From positions 248,001-312,000 of the forward strand of contig NZ_JAERVK010000003.1 in the NCBI RefSeq assembly GCF_016745425.1: a stretch of DNA of 64,000 bases, written 5' to 3'. Each line of letters starts with the position of its first letter. Positions within the stretch are counted from its first letter, which is position 1. Below the pieces are notes generated by a model. The model was not told the DNA's origin. It ran no database searches and saw only the letters and a program-made list of their open reading frames with translations. Position numbers and translations under genes: made by a program. This stretch comes from Candidatus Methylomicrobium oryzae. GTDB taxonomy: Bacteria; Pseudomonadota; Gammaproteobacteria; Methylococcales; Methylomonadaceae. Below, piece after piece: positions 8,763-17,795 of this stretch.

Positions 8763-9869
8763 ATGAAAAACAGCCGAACCGCATTGCTCGCCCTGTGCCT
8801 GGCCTTGGCCTCCTGCACTTCGAAAACGGAGACCGAAACCGCCGAACTCCGCGAAGTGATCCACCCGATGGTAAAAGACATCACCCGGAGCAGCGACTAC
8901 GTCGCCGAAATTCAGTCGGTGAAATATGTCGAGGTCCGAAGCAAAGTGAAGGGATACATCGACAACATTCATGTGGACGAAGGTCAGGCCGTCAAGAAAG
9001 ATCAATTATTGTTCACGTTGAGCGCATTGGAGTTCGAAAAGGAGCTTCAAAAAGCGAATGCGGTCTATAAAAATACCCTGGCCGATTTGAAGGCAGCCAA
9101 AGTGGATTTAGCCAATGTCAAGCTGCTGGCGGCCAAAAACATCGTGTCCGGGACCGAGCTCGAAGTCGCTCAAGCCAAAACCGAGGCCTTGGCGGCCGAC
9201 GTGGAAGAGGCCAAGGCAAACAGCGAAAAAGCGGCTTTACACATTGCGTTTACACAAATCCGGGCGCCTTTCAACGGCACTATCAACCGCATACCGAACA
9301 AGGTCGGCAGCCTGATTCTGGAGGGCGATATGCTGACCTCCATTTCCGATAACCGGGAAGTGTTCGCTTATTTCAATCTTTCGGAGATCGATTACCTCAA
9401 TTACAGGACGAATGGGGAAAAGGAAATCGGCACAGTCGGCTTAAAGCTCGCGAATAGTAAGCACTACGGTTTTAAAGGCAAAATCGAAGCGATCGAAAGC
9501 GAATTCGACCGTTCGACGGGCAACATCGCTTTCAGGGCCCGTTTTCCGAATCCGGACGGCCTGTTAAAACACGGCGCCAACGGCAAGGTCATTGTCGACG
9601 AACGGCTGAAAAATGCATTGCTGGTGCCGCAGAAATCCACTTTCGAAATTCAGGACAAGGTTTATCTGTTCGTGGTCGACAGCGAAGGGCGCCTGAAACA
9701 AAGAAACATCGTTCCGAAAATGCGTTTCGAAGATTTTTACGTCGTGGAATCCGGCCTGTCGGAAAACGAGCGGATTCTCTTCGAAGGCGCCGGCAACGAA
9801 AGGGAGGGCAAGAAAATCCGGCCTGTTCCCGTCGATCCGGCGGCGATGCCGCAGGCCGGCCCATACTGA
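8763..9869 (+). CDS. RND efflux periplasmic adaptor lipoprotein (HlyD/AcrA family)
   Basis: Membrane-fusion subunit that links the inner-membrane pump to the outer-membrane channel, 368 aa. A lipoprotein signal peptide ends at LASC (Cys 18). After it come the barrel-sandwich half (VEVRSKVKGYIDNIHVDEG), a long coiled-coil hairpin (about 95-155, Ala/Lys/Glu-rich), the second lipoyl half (IRAPFNGTINRIPNKVGS) and beta-barrel domains. It is the first gene of a three-gene operon: pump 19 bp downstream, channel 3 bp after that. A sigma-54 promoter lies 35 bp upstream. Its Lys/Glu-rich, lower-GC composition and the segment YFNLSEIDYLNY resemble Bacteroidota adaptors more than typical proteobacterial AcrA, hinting at transfer (inference). 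Ribosome site weak. Confidence 0.92.
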   Translation: MKNSRTALLALCLALASCTSKTETETAELREVIHPMVKDITRSSDYVAEIQSVKYVEVRSKVKGYIDNIHVDEGQAVKKDQLLFTLSALEFEKELQKANAVYKNTLADLKAAKVDLANVKLLAAKNIVSGTELEVAQAKTEALAADVEEAKANSEKAALHIAFTQIRAPFNGTINRIPNKVGSLILEGDMLTSISDNREVFAYFNLSEIDYLNYRTNGEKEIGTVGLKLANSKHYGFKGKIEAIESEFDRSTGNIAFRARFPNPDGLLKHGANGKVIVDERLKNALLVPQKSTFEIQDKVYLFVVDSEGRLKQRNIVPKMRFEDFYVVESGLSENERILFEGAGNEREGKKIRPVPVDPAAMPQAGPY

Positions 9870-9888
9870 TCCAAGGGCAGGAATCCTC

Positions 9889-12800
9889 ATGACCAACAAA
9901 TTCATTCATCGCCCGGTCCTGTCGATCGTGATCTCGATTCTGATTACGTTGATCGGCCTGTTGTCCTTGATCCGGCTGCCGGTGACGCAGTTTCCCGATA
10001 TCGCGCCTCCCGAGGTGAACGTCACGACGAAATATACCGGCGCCAATGCGGAAGTCGTCGTCAAGGCGGTGATCACGCCGCTCGAGCGGGCGATTAACGG
10101 CGTGCCGGGCATGGCCTATATGTCGTCTGTTTCCGGTAACGACGGCGCCGGCGAAATCCAGATTATTTTCAAGGCCGGGACCGACCCCGAGGTGGCGGCG
10201 GTCAATGTCCAGAACCGGGTATCTTCCGTTTTGGACGAATTGCCTGCCGAAGCGATTAAAGCGGGGGTGATTGTCGAGAAAGTGCAAAACGCGATGCTTT
10301 TGTACATCAACATACTGAGCTCCGATCCGTCGCTGGACGAGAAATTCCTTTACAACTTTACCGACATCAACGTTTTAAAAGAGCTGAAAAGAATCGAAGG
10401 CGTAGGCTTCGCCGAAATATTGGGGTCCCGGGAATACGCGATGCGGGTTTGGCTCAAGCCCGACAAGATGCTGATGTACGGCATTTCGGCCGCTGAAATC
10501 ATTGATACGCTCAAGGCGCAGAACGTCGAGGCGGCACCCGGTAAAGTCGGCGAAAGCTCGGGCAAGAAAGCCCAGGCGCTGCAATATGTTTTAAAGTACA
10601 CGGGCAAGTTCAACACGAAAAAGGCCTACGAGAACATCGTCCTGAAAAGCCGGGAAGACGGCGAAATTTTGCGGCTGAAGGACGTGGCCGAGATCGAATT
10701 CGATTCGCAGGATTACAATGTTCTGTCGAAGGAAAACGGGCGGCCTTCCGCCGCGATCCTGCTGAAGCAGCGTCCGGGCAGCAACGCCAAGGAAGTGATC
10801 GAGCAGATCAAGACCACGATGGCGACGATCAAATCGGCTTCTTTCCCTCCGGGCATGGACTATACGCTGAGTTACGACGTTTCCGAGTTTCTGGATGCTT
10901 CCATCCATGAAGTGATCAAAACCCTGGCCGAAGCTTTTTTGCTGGTCGCGTTGGTGGTGTTCGTCTTTTTGCAGGATTTCCGTTCCACCGTCATTCCCAT
11001 CTTCGCGGTGCCGGTATCGCTGATCGGCACGTTTTTTTTCATGCAGATGATGGGGTTTTCTCTGAACCTGATCACCTTGTTCGCGCTGGTGCTTGCGATC
11101 GGCATCGTGGTGGACAATGCGATCGTGGTCATCGAGGCCGTGCACGCCAAACTGGAACATTCGCGAATAGGGCCGCGTAAAGCCACGGAGCAGGCGATGC
11201 GCGAAATCAGCGGAGCGATCATCGCGATCACGCTGGTAATGTCGGCGGTGTTCGTGCCGGTCGCCTTCATGGAGGGCCCGGAAGGCGTGTTTTTCCGGCA
11301 GTTTTCGCTGACGATGGCCTGTTCGATCGTGCTCTCCGGCATCACCGCATTGACCCTCACTCCCGCGCTGTGCGCGGTATTTCTTAAAAACGGCCATGAC
11401 CCCGATCATCCGAAAAAATCGGGGACCCAGCGATTTTTTACCCGCTTCAATGCCTGGTACGACGGGCTGTCCGAAAACTACCGGAAACTGGTGGGCGCGA
11501 TCGCCGGCAGAAGGCTTGTCACGTTCGGGATATTGCTCGGTTTTTCCGCGGGCGCCGGCCTGATCGGTGCCCTGGTGCCTTCCGGCTTCATTCCCGAGGA
11601 AGACCAGGGGACGATTTACGTCAATATCACGGCTCCGACCGGCGCGACGCTGGAACGCACCGAAAAAGCCTCGGACGCTGTGCAGCGGATCGCTTCGAGT
11701 CTACAGGACGTGAATTCGGTATCCAGCCTGGCGGGATTCAGCCTGCTGTCCGAAGGCACGGGCGCCGTTTACGGCATGAATCTGATCAGTTTGAAAAACT
11801 GGGAACAACGAAGCGCTTCCGATAAGGAGATCATCCGTCTGCTCGAAGAAAAAACCCGGCATATCCAGGATGCCGGTATCGAGTTTTTTACGCCGCCGCC
11901 CGTGCCGGGTTACGGCAATTCCAGCGGCTTCGAAATGCGCCTGCTGGACAAAACCGGCGAGGGCGACCTCCATCGCCTGCAGAAAACGGCCGACGCCTTC
12001 GTCGAGGAACTCAACAAGCGGCCCGAGATCGTGAATGCCTTTACGACGTTCAACGCCCGTTTTCCGCAATTCCTGCTGCATATCGACGGCGACAAGGCCG
12101 CGCAAAAAGGCATTACCGCCGAGAATGCGATGAGCACCCTGCAAACCCTGATCGGCAGCGAATACGCGACCAATTTCATCCGTTTCGGCCAGCTGTACAA
12201 AGTGATGGTGCAGGCGCTGCCCGAATACCGCGCCCAGCCCGACGACCTGATGAAGCTGTACATCAAAAACGATGCCGGGAACATGGTGCCTTTTTCGTCC
12301 TTTCTGCGCGTCGAAAAGGTCTACGGCCCGGAACAGGTGACGCGCTACAACATGTATACCTCGGCGATGGTCAACGGCCAGCCTGCGCCCGGGTACAGCA
12401 GCGGCCAGGCGATTGCCGCGATCAAGGAAGTCGCCGCCGCGAAACTTCCGAAAGGTTTCGGTTACGATTGGGCCGGCTCGTCGCGCGATCAGGCCCAGGC
12501 GGGCCATCAGGCGGTGTACATCTTTCTGATCTGCCTGTTGTTCGTGTACCTGCTGCTCGCGGCGCAATACGAAAGTTTCATCCTGCCGATGCCGGTGATC
12601 CTCTCCTTGCCGATCGGCGTGTTCGGCGCCTTGTTTTTTCTGTGGTTGATGGGGCTGGAGAACAATATCTACGCGCAGATCGCGATGGTCATGCTGATCG
12701 GCATCCTCGGCAAGAACGCCATTTTGATCATCGAATTCGCGGCCCTGAAGCACCGGCTCGGAAAAACGCCGTTCGAAGCGGCCATCGAGGCGGCGACGCT

Positions 12801-13047
12801 GCGTTTACGCCCCATCTTGATGACCTCCTTTGCCTTTATCGCCGGGCTCGTTCCGCTGATGTTCGCTTCCGGCGCGGGCAAGATCGGCAACAATACCATC
12901 GGCTCCGCGGCGGCGGGCGGCATGATTTTCGGAACGCTGTTCGGGGTGATCGTGATTCCCGGTTTGTATGTGGTGTTTGCAACCCTTGCTGAGAAGCGCA
13001 ATTCCGAAAAAAGAAAAGAAGAAATTGCCTATACCGAAACACTGTAA
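9889..13047 (+). CDS. RND multidrug efflux pump (HAE-1/AcrB-type inner-membrane permease)
   Basis: Proton-driven inner-membrane exporter of hydrophobic or amphiphilic compounds, 1052 aa, the normal length for AcrB-type pumps with 12 TM helices and two large periplasmic loops. TM1 begins at once (PVLSIVISILITLIGLLSL). TM4 reads AIGIVVDNAIVVIEA: the first proton-relay Asp (409) is kept, but the usual second Asp is Asn (410), and the usual EN after it is EA. The relay Lys in TM10 is present in GILGKNAILIIEF. The motif VVIEAVHAK is typical of Bacteroidota-type pumps. Middle gene of the operon; promoter as for the adaptor. The substrate cannot be predicted. Confidence 0.95.
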   Translation: MTNKFIHRPVLSIVISILITLIGLLSLIRLPVTQFPDIAPPEVNVTTKYTGANAEVVVKAVITPLERAINGVPGMAYMSSVSGNDGAGEIQIIFKAGTDPEVAAVNVQNRVSSVLDELPAEAIKAGVIVEKVQNAMLLYINILSSDPSLDEKFLYNFTDINVLKELKRIEGVGFAEILGSREYAMRVWLKPDKMLMYGISAAEIIDTLKAQNVEAAPGKVGESSGKKAQALQYVLKYTGKFNTKKAYENIVLKSREDGEILRLKDVAEIEFDSQDYNVLSKENGRPSAAILLKQRPGSNAKEVIEQIKTTMATIKSASFPPGMDYTLSYDVSEFLDASIHEVIKTLAEAFLLVALVVFVFLQDFRSTVIPIFAVPVSLIGTFFFMQMMGFSLNLITLFALVLAIGIVVDNAIVVIEAVHAKLEHSRIGPRKATEQAMREISGAIIAITLVMSAVFVPVAFMEGPEGVFFRQFSLTMACSIVLSGITALTLTPALCAVFLKNGHDPDHPKKSGTQRFFTRFNAWYDGLSENYRKLVGAIAGRRLVTFGILLGFSAGAGLIGALVPSGFIPEEDQGTIYVNITAPTGATLERTEKASDAVQRIASSLQDVNSVSSLAGFSLLSEGTGAVYGMNLISLKNWEQRSASDKEIIRLLEEKTRHIQDAGIEFFTPPPVPGYGNSSGFEMRLLDKTGEGDLHRLQKTADAFVEELNKRPEIVNAFTTFNARFPQFLLHIDGDKAAQKGITAENAMSTLQTLIGSEYATNFIRFGQLYKVMVQALPEYRAQPDDLMKLYIKNDAGNMVPFSSFLRVEKVYGPEQVTRYNMYTSAMVNGQPAPGYSSGQAIAAIKEVAAAKLPKGFGYDWAGSSRDQAQAGHQAVYIFLICLLFVYLLLAAQYESFILPMPVILSLPIGVFGALFFLWLMGLENNIYAQIAMVMLIGILGKNAILIIEFAALKHRLGKTPFEAAIEAATLRLRPILMTSFAFIAGLVPLMFASGAGKIGNNTIGSAAAGGMIFGTLFGVIVIPGLYVVFATLAEKRNSEKRKEEIAYTETL

Positions 13048-13049
13048 AA

Positions 13050-14486
13050 ATGAAATTGAAATGTCGAATTTTTTTCCGCACGGCCCTGTGTTTAGTGATT
13101 TCGGCGGCTACCGGTTGCGGAGCGCTCAACACCGACCTATCCGTTCCGGAAAAGGAAATACCCAAAACCTTCCCGAACCGGAAAGATGATGCCACGATCG
13201 CCGGCATCAGCTGGCGCCGATACTTCGCCGACCCGCTGCTGGTCGAGCTGATCGACACCGCGATCCGCAATAACCTCGATTTACAAATCGCCCTGCAGCG
13301 CATCGAGATGTCGCGTTCCAGCGTGAAACTGGCGAACGGCGCGCTGCTTCCGAAAGTGGGCTTGAACGTGGGCGGCGGGGTGCAGAAATTCGGGCTGTAC
13401 ACGATGGACGGGGCGGGAAACGCCTCTACCTATATCACGCCCGGCCAAATCGTTCCGGAAAATTTGACCGATATTTTTCTGGGGCTGCAGGCCTCCTGGG
13501 AAGTGGATGTTTGGGGCAAGTTGCGGAACCAGCGCAAGGCCGCCATTTCGCAATACTTGGCCAGCGTGGAAGGGAGCCGGTTCGTGATTTCGAACCTGGT
13601 CGCCGATGTGGCGATCCATTACAACGAATTGCTGGCGCTGGACAACGAACTGGACATTATTCGGCAAACGCTTCGGAAACAGCAGGAGGCGCTGGAGGTG
13701 ATCAAGCTTCAGAAAGAAACCGGCCGCGCCAACGAATTGGCTGTGCAGCAATTCAGCGCCCAACTGCTCAATTCCGAGGTGCTCGAAAAACAGACGCTGC
13801 AGCGCATCACCGAAACCGAAAACAGGATCAACTTCCTGCTCGGGCGCTATCCGCAGCCCATACCGCGAAAGAAAGACGTTTTGTTCCAGGCCGTTCCCCG
13901 GCAGATTTCGGCGGGCATTCCTTCGCAGTTGCTGGCCAACCGCCCCGACATCCGCGCGGCCGAATTCGAGATCGAGGCCGGCAAGTTTGATTTGAAGGCG
14001 GCAAAGGCGGCTTTCTATCCGAATTTCAACATCACCGCGACGCTGGGTTTTCAGGCCTTTAATCCGGAATTCCTGTTTCAGTCGCCGGCCTCGCTCGCCT
14101 ATTCGCTGATGGGGACCTTGGTGGCGCCGCTGATCAACATGAATGCGCTGAAAGCCCAGTTCAATACCGCCAAGGCCAATCAGTTGACCGCCATGTACAA
14201 CTACCAGAAAACCATTTTGAACGGCTATGTCGAAGTGGCGAATCAGCTCTCCAATCTCCGGAATCTGCAACGCATGCATGAGTTGAAAAAGCAGCAGAGC
14301 GAAACGCTGCAAAAGTCCGTCGATACCTCCAAGGAGCTTTATAGGTCCGCGCGGGCAACCTATCTGGAAGTACTGATCGCGCAACAGAACGCTTTGCAGG
14401 CCAATCTCGAATTGATCGACGTGATCAAACAGGAACGGCTGTCGACTGTCAATATTTACAGGGCATTGGGCGGCGGCTGGCGATAA
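13050..14486 (+). CDS. RND efflux outer-membrane factor (NodT/OprM-type lipoprotein)
   Basis: Outer-membrane channel of the tripartite pump, 478 aa. The signal peptide ends in a lipobox AATGC (Cys 23). Two outer-membrane-efflux repeats follow, each with long helices. The repeat signature LLANRPDIRAAEFEIEAGKFD starts near residue 293, and DVWGKLRNQRKA is the first-repeat equivalent. It starts 3 bp after the pump stop, so it is clearly in the same operon. The protein should trimerise into a TolC-like tunnel. No terminator is obvious behind it. Confidence 0.94.
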   Translation: MKLKCRIFFRTALCLVISAATGCGALNTDLSVPEKEIPKTFPNRKDDATIAGISWRRYFADPLLVELIDTAIRNNLDLQIALQRIEMSRSSVKLANGALLPKVGLNVGGGVQKFGLYTMDGAGNASTYITPGQIVPENLTDIFLGLQASWEVDVWGKLRNQRKAAISQYLASVEGSRFVISNLVADVAIHYNELLALDNELDIIRQTLRKQQEALEVIKLQKETGRANELAVQQFSAQLLNSEVLEKQTLQRITETENRINFLLGRYPQPIPRKKDVLFQAVPRQISAGIPSQLLANRPDIRAAEFEIEAGKFDLKAAKAAFYPNFNITATLGFQAFNPEFLFQSPASLAYSLMGTLVAPLINMNALKAQFNTAKANQLTAMYNYQKTILNGYVEVANQLSNLRNLQRMHELKKQQSETLQKSVDTSKELYRSARATYLEVLIAQQNALQANLELIDVIKQERLSTVNIYRALGGGWR

Positions 14487-15189
14487 TCGCGTCAAGTGCC
14501 GGCAGGATTTGGCGGGACTATTATTGTTGGCAAAAATTGTGGTCACGCCCTCTGCTGAGCTTCTTTCCCCAGAGCGGACGCTGAGTCCCAGTTGTTTTAA
14601 CGGTGGGCATCCTCCGGTCGATCGGGGCTGAGTTAATTATTACCGGAGGGGCGCTTAATTCATTCAGAGCTTTTTCCACGATATTGAACGACTCCTTAAT
14701 TATTAAAAACGGTGTTTTTTCAAATCCATGGTTTTTTCAAACCATCGCCCTTTGAGGGATATCGTCTAAGCTTTATGTAAATATTTGTTTTTTAAGTGGT
14801 ATCTTATGGTTCTGGTTTCTGGCATTAGAATTGCTTATCTTTTTAGATTTATACAGAGCTTCGCCCGGATCTTCGAATTTTAATCAACCTGTCATATGCA
14901 AATCTCATTTTATATCGACTGCTTCAAGGTGCCTGGCGGTCGAATTCAAGCTTTTGCAATCTTACCGGGGTCTTTTTATCAAAATTTCCGGGGTCGATGT
15001 TGGTAATCGAAGGTTGATCCGCGCCAAGTTTATGCGATACGTTATAATAGCGAATCGAAAAAATAATTGCGCCAAATTTTATTCGAACTGCCGAAACCCG
15101 GAATTATCTTCTATAGCTCTCTCTTGAGATTCATGGAGTTGCCGATGTTTGAGCCCTATCTGCTCCGTTGACAAAATAGAATTGACAAC
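14487..15189. other. 703-bp AT-rich intergenic region with one small hairpin
   Basis: No convincing gene is seen. A 98-codon frame at 14831-15127 has no ribosome site, no recognisable domain and a composition like the surrounding AT-rich DNA. An inverted repeat ATGGTTT (14728-14734) / AAACCAT (14739-14745) with a 4-base loop is visible, and a TATAAT hexamer sits near 15049 without a good -35. The region separates two RND operons and probably holds the terminator of one and the promoter of the other. Confidence 0.5.
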
Positions 15190-16626
15190 ATGCGTATAAG
15201 CACTGGCATGCATTTGAAGAGCGCGCGTTTTTCTTCTGCAATTTCTGTTTTGGTCCTGATGAACGGGTGTGTTGCGCCCGCGTATCAGCCACTTCTACCG
15301 CCGACCTACATGCAGGACTTCAAAAGGACTGCCGACGATTCGGTTTCCGTTCCTGAAGCCGAAGCGGTATCTCTCAAAGATGAAAAGCCCTCTTCGCCGC
15401 AAATTCAGGCGAAGGAATTCAATTTAAATCAGGTCATTCAAACCGCCTTAAAGGCCGATCCGGTCATTCTGTCGGCTTTTGAGAATATTCATCAGGCTGA
15501 AGCGGACCTGATCACCGCCGGACTTTTACCGAATCCCGATGTGTCGGTGAGCGGTTCCCTGATGCCTTTGGATCGAACGTTTACGGTGGACCGACAGGGT
15601 GGTCCGCCGCAATTCGATGCCGGAATTTCGATGCCGATCGACTGGTTTTTATTCGGCAAGCGTGCCGCCGCGATAGTCTCCGGTCAGCACGGTGTGGATA
15701 TTGCAGCGGCGGAATTCGCCAATACGGTCAGGCTTCGGATCGCTTCGGCGATTTCCGCCTTTTATACCGTGCTCGAAGCGCAGGCAATGTTGGAGTTGGC
15801 GCAGGAAAACAATGCCAATCTGACCCGGGTCGAGCAGATTATTCTAAATCGCGTGGCCTTGGGGGGCGTCGGCACGATAGAGGCGGATAGGATTCGTTTG
15901 TCCATCTTCAGCAGCCACCGTGATGTCCATGCGCGGGAGCTTGAGCTGAATGCGGCGCTGAATCAATTGCGTGCCTTGCTCGGCATTGCCGGAAACGTGC
16001 AGGTCGCGGTCAAAGGAAGTTTGGACGTGGCCGATCCCGCTACGCCGCTCGAAATCGAAAAGGCTTTCAAGCTGGCGGAGGAAAACCGGCCCGATCTTTT
16101 GTCCCTGCAACGCCAGCTCGACAAGGCGAATGCCGATATTGCCCTGGAGGAACGCAACGCCTATCCGCAAGTCGTGCCGAAAATCGGCTATACCCGCCAG
16201 TTTCAGCAGCAGGCCATCGGTTATCCGGATGCCAATTCCTGGGGAGCCGGTGTCGACATTGTCGTGCCGCTTTTCGACCGCAATCAGGGCAATATTGCCA
16301 AGGCGCGTTCGGTATTGATCCAGTCCAGAGCCAATCTGCAAGCGCAGTTGACTGCGCTGCGCAGCGAAATCGATCAGGCGGTCAAGGCGTTTGCCTCCGC
16401 TCACCAGGTTCTGGTCAATGATGACCCTGGCCAATTGGATGCGGCCAAAAACGTGCGCGACAAAATCAACCAGGCGTATGAATTGGGCGGTAAGACGCTG
16501 ATCGAGGTATTGGATGCCCAGCGAACCTACCTTGAGACCTACCGTTTGCATATCACCAGCCGTTCCAGTTACTGGCATTCACTTTCTCAACTCAATGCTG
16601 CCGTCGGCAAAGAAGTCTTGCGATGA
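15190..16626 (+). CDS. czcC: heavy-metal efflux outer-membrane channel (CzcC family lipoprotein)
   Basis: Outer-membrane factor of a metal-exporting RND system, 478 aa. A lipoprotein signal peptide ends at MNGC (Cys 27). Two outer-membrane-efflux domains follow; characteristic segments are ADLITAGLLPNPDVSVSG, SMPIDWFLFGKRAA, EENRPDLLSLQRQ and LIEVLDAQRTYLET. The first gene of a three-gene operon, it overlaps the adaptor by 4 bp. The identity of the pump at 17792-20902 (CzcA type) makes a role in Zn/Co/Cd export likely. The exact metal is inferred, not seen here. The start at 15190 gives a proper signal peptide; a second ATG six codons later is possible. Confidence 0.9.
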   Translation: MRISTGMHLKSARFSSAISVLVLMNGCVAPAYQPLLPPTYMQDFKRTADDSVSVPEAEAVSLKDEKPSSPQIQAKEFNLNQVIQTALKADPVILSAFENIHQAEADLITAGLLPNPDVSVSGSLMPLDRTFTVDRQGGPPQFDAGISMPIDWFLFGKRAAAIVSGQHGVDIAAAEFANTVRLRIASAISAFYTVLEAQAMLELAQENNANLTRVEQIILNRVALGGVGTIEADRIRLSIFSSHRDVHARELELNAALNQLRALLGIAGNVQVAVKGSLDVADPATPLEIEKAFKLAEENRPDLLSLQRQLDKANADIALEERNAYPQVVPKIGYTRQFQQQAIGYPDANSWGAGVDIVVPLFDRNQGNIAKARSVLIQSRANLQAQLTALRSEIDQAVKAFASAHQVLVNDDPGQLDAAKNVRDKINQAYELGGKTLIEVLDAQRTYLETYRLHITSRSSYWHSLSQLNAAVGKEVLR

Positions 16627-17795
16627 CCCATCCTTTTTTGCCCCGTTTCGGCAGGCGTGTGTTTTTTTACGGTGGCTGCATCATCGTCGCCGTGGCCTTT
16701 TTGTTGATGATGGCTTCCGGGCATCCCGGCCATGCCGGTCAGAACGCCCCCGACAACACGGCGGTAGTAAAACTGGCCGGTCCTAGGACCGTTGCGGTTA
16801 GGGCGGGCAGCCTGCTTGAACAAAAGCTGGATATTTCGACCGTTCCTAAGGACCAGATTACTACCCCCCTATTGCTGGCGACGGGTTCCGTCGTCGCCCA
16901 TTTGGCGCCGGGATCCAACCCGAGCGAAGATCGTTGGCAATTCAACAGCATCGAACTTTCGGGCGTCTATGCAGATTGGCAACGCGCGCGGGCGGAAAAA
17001 GAATTCAATATCAAACGGCTGGAAAAGATCCGCCAATTGACCGCTGCGCAGACCCATTCCCAAAAGCTGGTAGTGGACCGTTTACGCAAGCTGGTCGCGA
17101 CCGGCACCGAAGCGATTCGCGATCTGACTGCCGCGGAGGCGAATCTGTTGCAAGTGCAGCTGGAAGGCCAGAAGGCAGTCTACGAGGCCGAGACCGCGTT
17201 GACGGTCGCGACTCGCAACCGTGCGGCATTGGAAAGAACCTTGCTGCAAGACGGCGTCGATCCTTCGTTGCTGGAAAATGCCACCTCCGGCACGTCCTTG
17301 ATCAAGGCGGATGTTCCGGAATTGAAGATCAATCTGGTTTCGGTGGGGCAGGCCTGCGTGACCAAATTTTATGGCCTGCCGGGACAGTCCTTCATCGGTA
17401 AAGTCAAGAGTCTGGCTCCGGCCTTGTCGGCGGAACAGCATACTTTGCGGGTGTTCTTCGAGCTGCCGGATCCGGATAATAAATTCAAGCCGGGCATGTA
17501 CGCGGAAATCGGCCTCGGCACCGATCCCCGGATGGCGATTCTGGTGCCCTCGGATGCGATTTTGCACAGCCGGAACGCCGATTTTGTGTTCATAGGCGAT
17601 GGGCCGGAACGATGGAAAATCACTGAAGTACTGGTAGGGGAAAGCATCGGCGACCGGGTCGAAATTCTGCAAGGCCTGAAGGGCGGCGAAAAAATCATCG
17701 GCAATGGCGCGATCCTGTTGAAGCCGATGCTGGTGCAGGCGTTGCTGAATGAAGATATTGCCAGAGAAATGCAGCCCGAGGGTGTAAAGGAATGA
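16623..17795 (+). CDS. czcB: heavy-metal efflux periplasmic adaptor (CzcB family)
   Basis: Membrane-fusion protein of the metal efflux system, 390 aa. The N-terminus has one TM/signal anchor (about 13-30) followed by a short His-containing stretch (GHPGHAGQ). The body shows the alpha-hairpin (about 105-200; coil-forming Ala/Leu/Glu residues) and the beta-barrel/membrane-proximal part with KFKPGMYAEIGLG and LVPSDAILHS. The ATGA overlaps on both sides (4 bp with czcC and with czcA) imply translational coupling. There is no extended His-rich metal-binding head as in some CzcB proteins. Confidence 0.9.
   Translation: MTHPFLPRFGRRVFFYGGCIIVAVAFLLMMASGHPGHAGQNAPDNTAVVKLAGPRTVAVRAGSLLEQKLDISTVPKDQITTPLLLATGSVVAHLAPGSNPSEDRWQFNSIELSGVYADWQRARAEKEFNIKRLEKIRQLTAAQTHSQKLVVDRLRKLVATGTEAIRDLTAAEANLLQVQLEGQKAVYEAETALTVATRNRAALERTLLQDGVDPSLLENATSGTSLIKADVPELKINLVSVGQACVTKFYGLPGQSFIGKVKSLAPALSAEQHTLRVFFELPDPDNKFKPGMYAEIGLGTDPRMAILVPSDAILHSRNADFVFIGDGPERWKITEVLVGESIGDRVEILQGLKGGEKIIGNGAILLKPMLVQALLNEDIAREMQPEGVKE

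Noticed and set aside
14831-15127. 98-codon open frame
   Set aside because: No ribosome site, no recognisable domain, composition like AT-rich spacer DNA.
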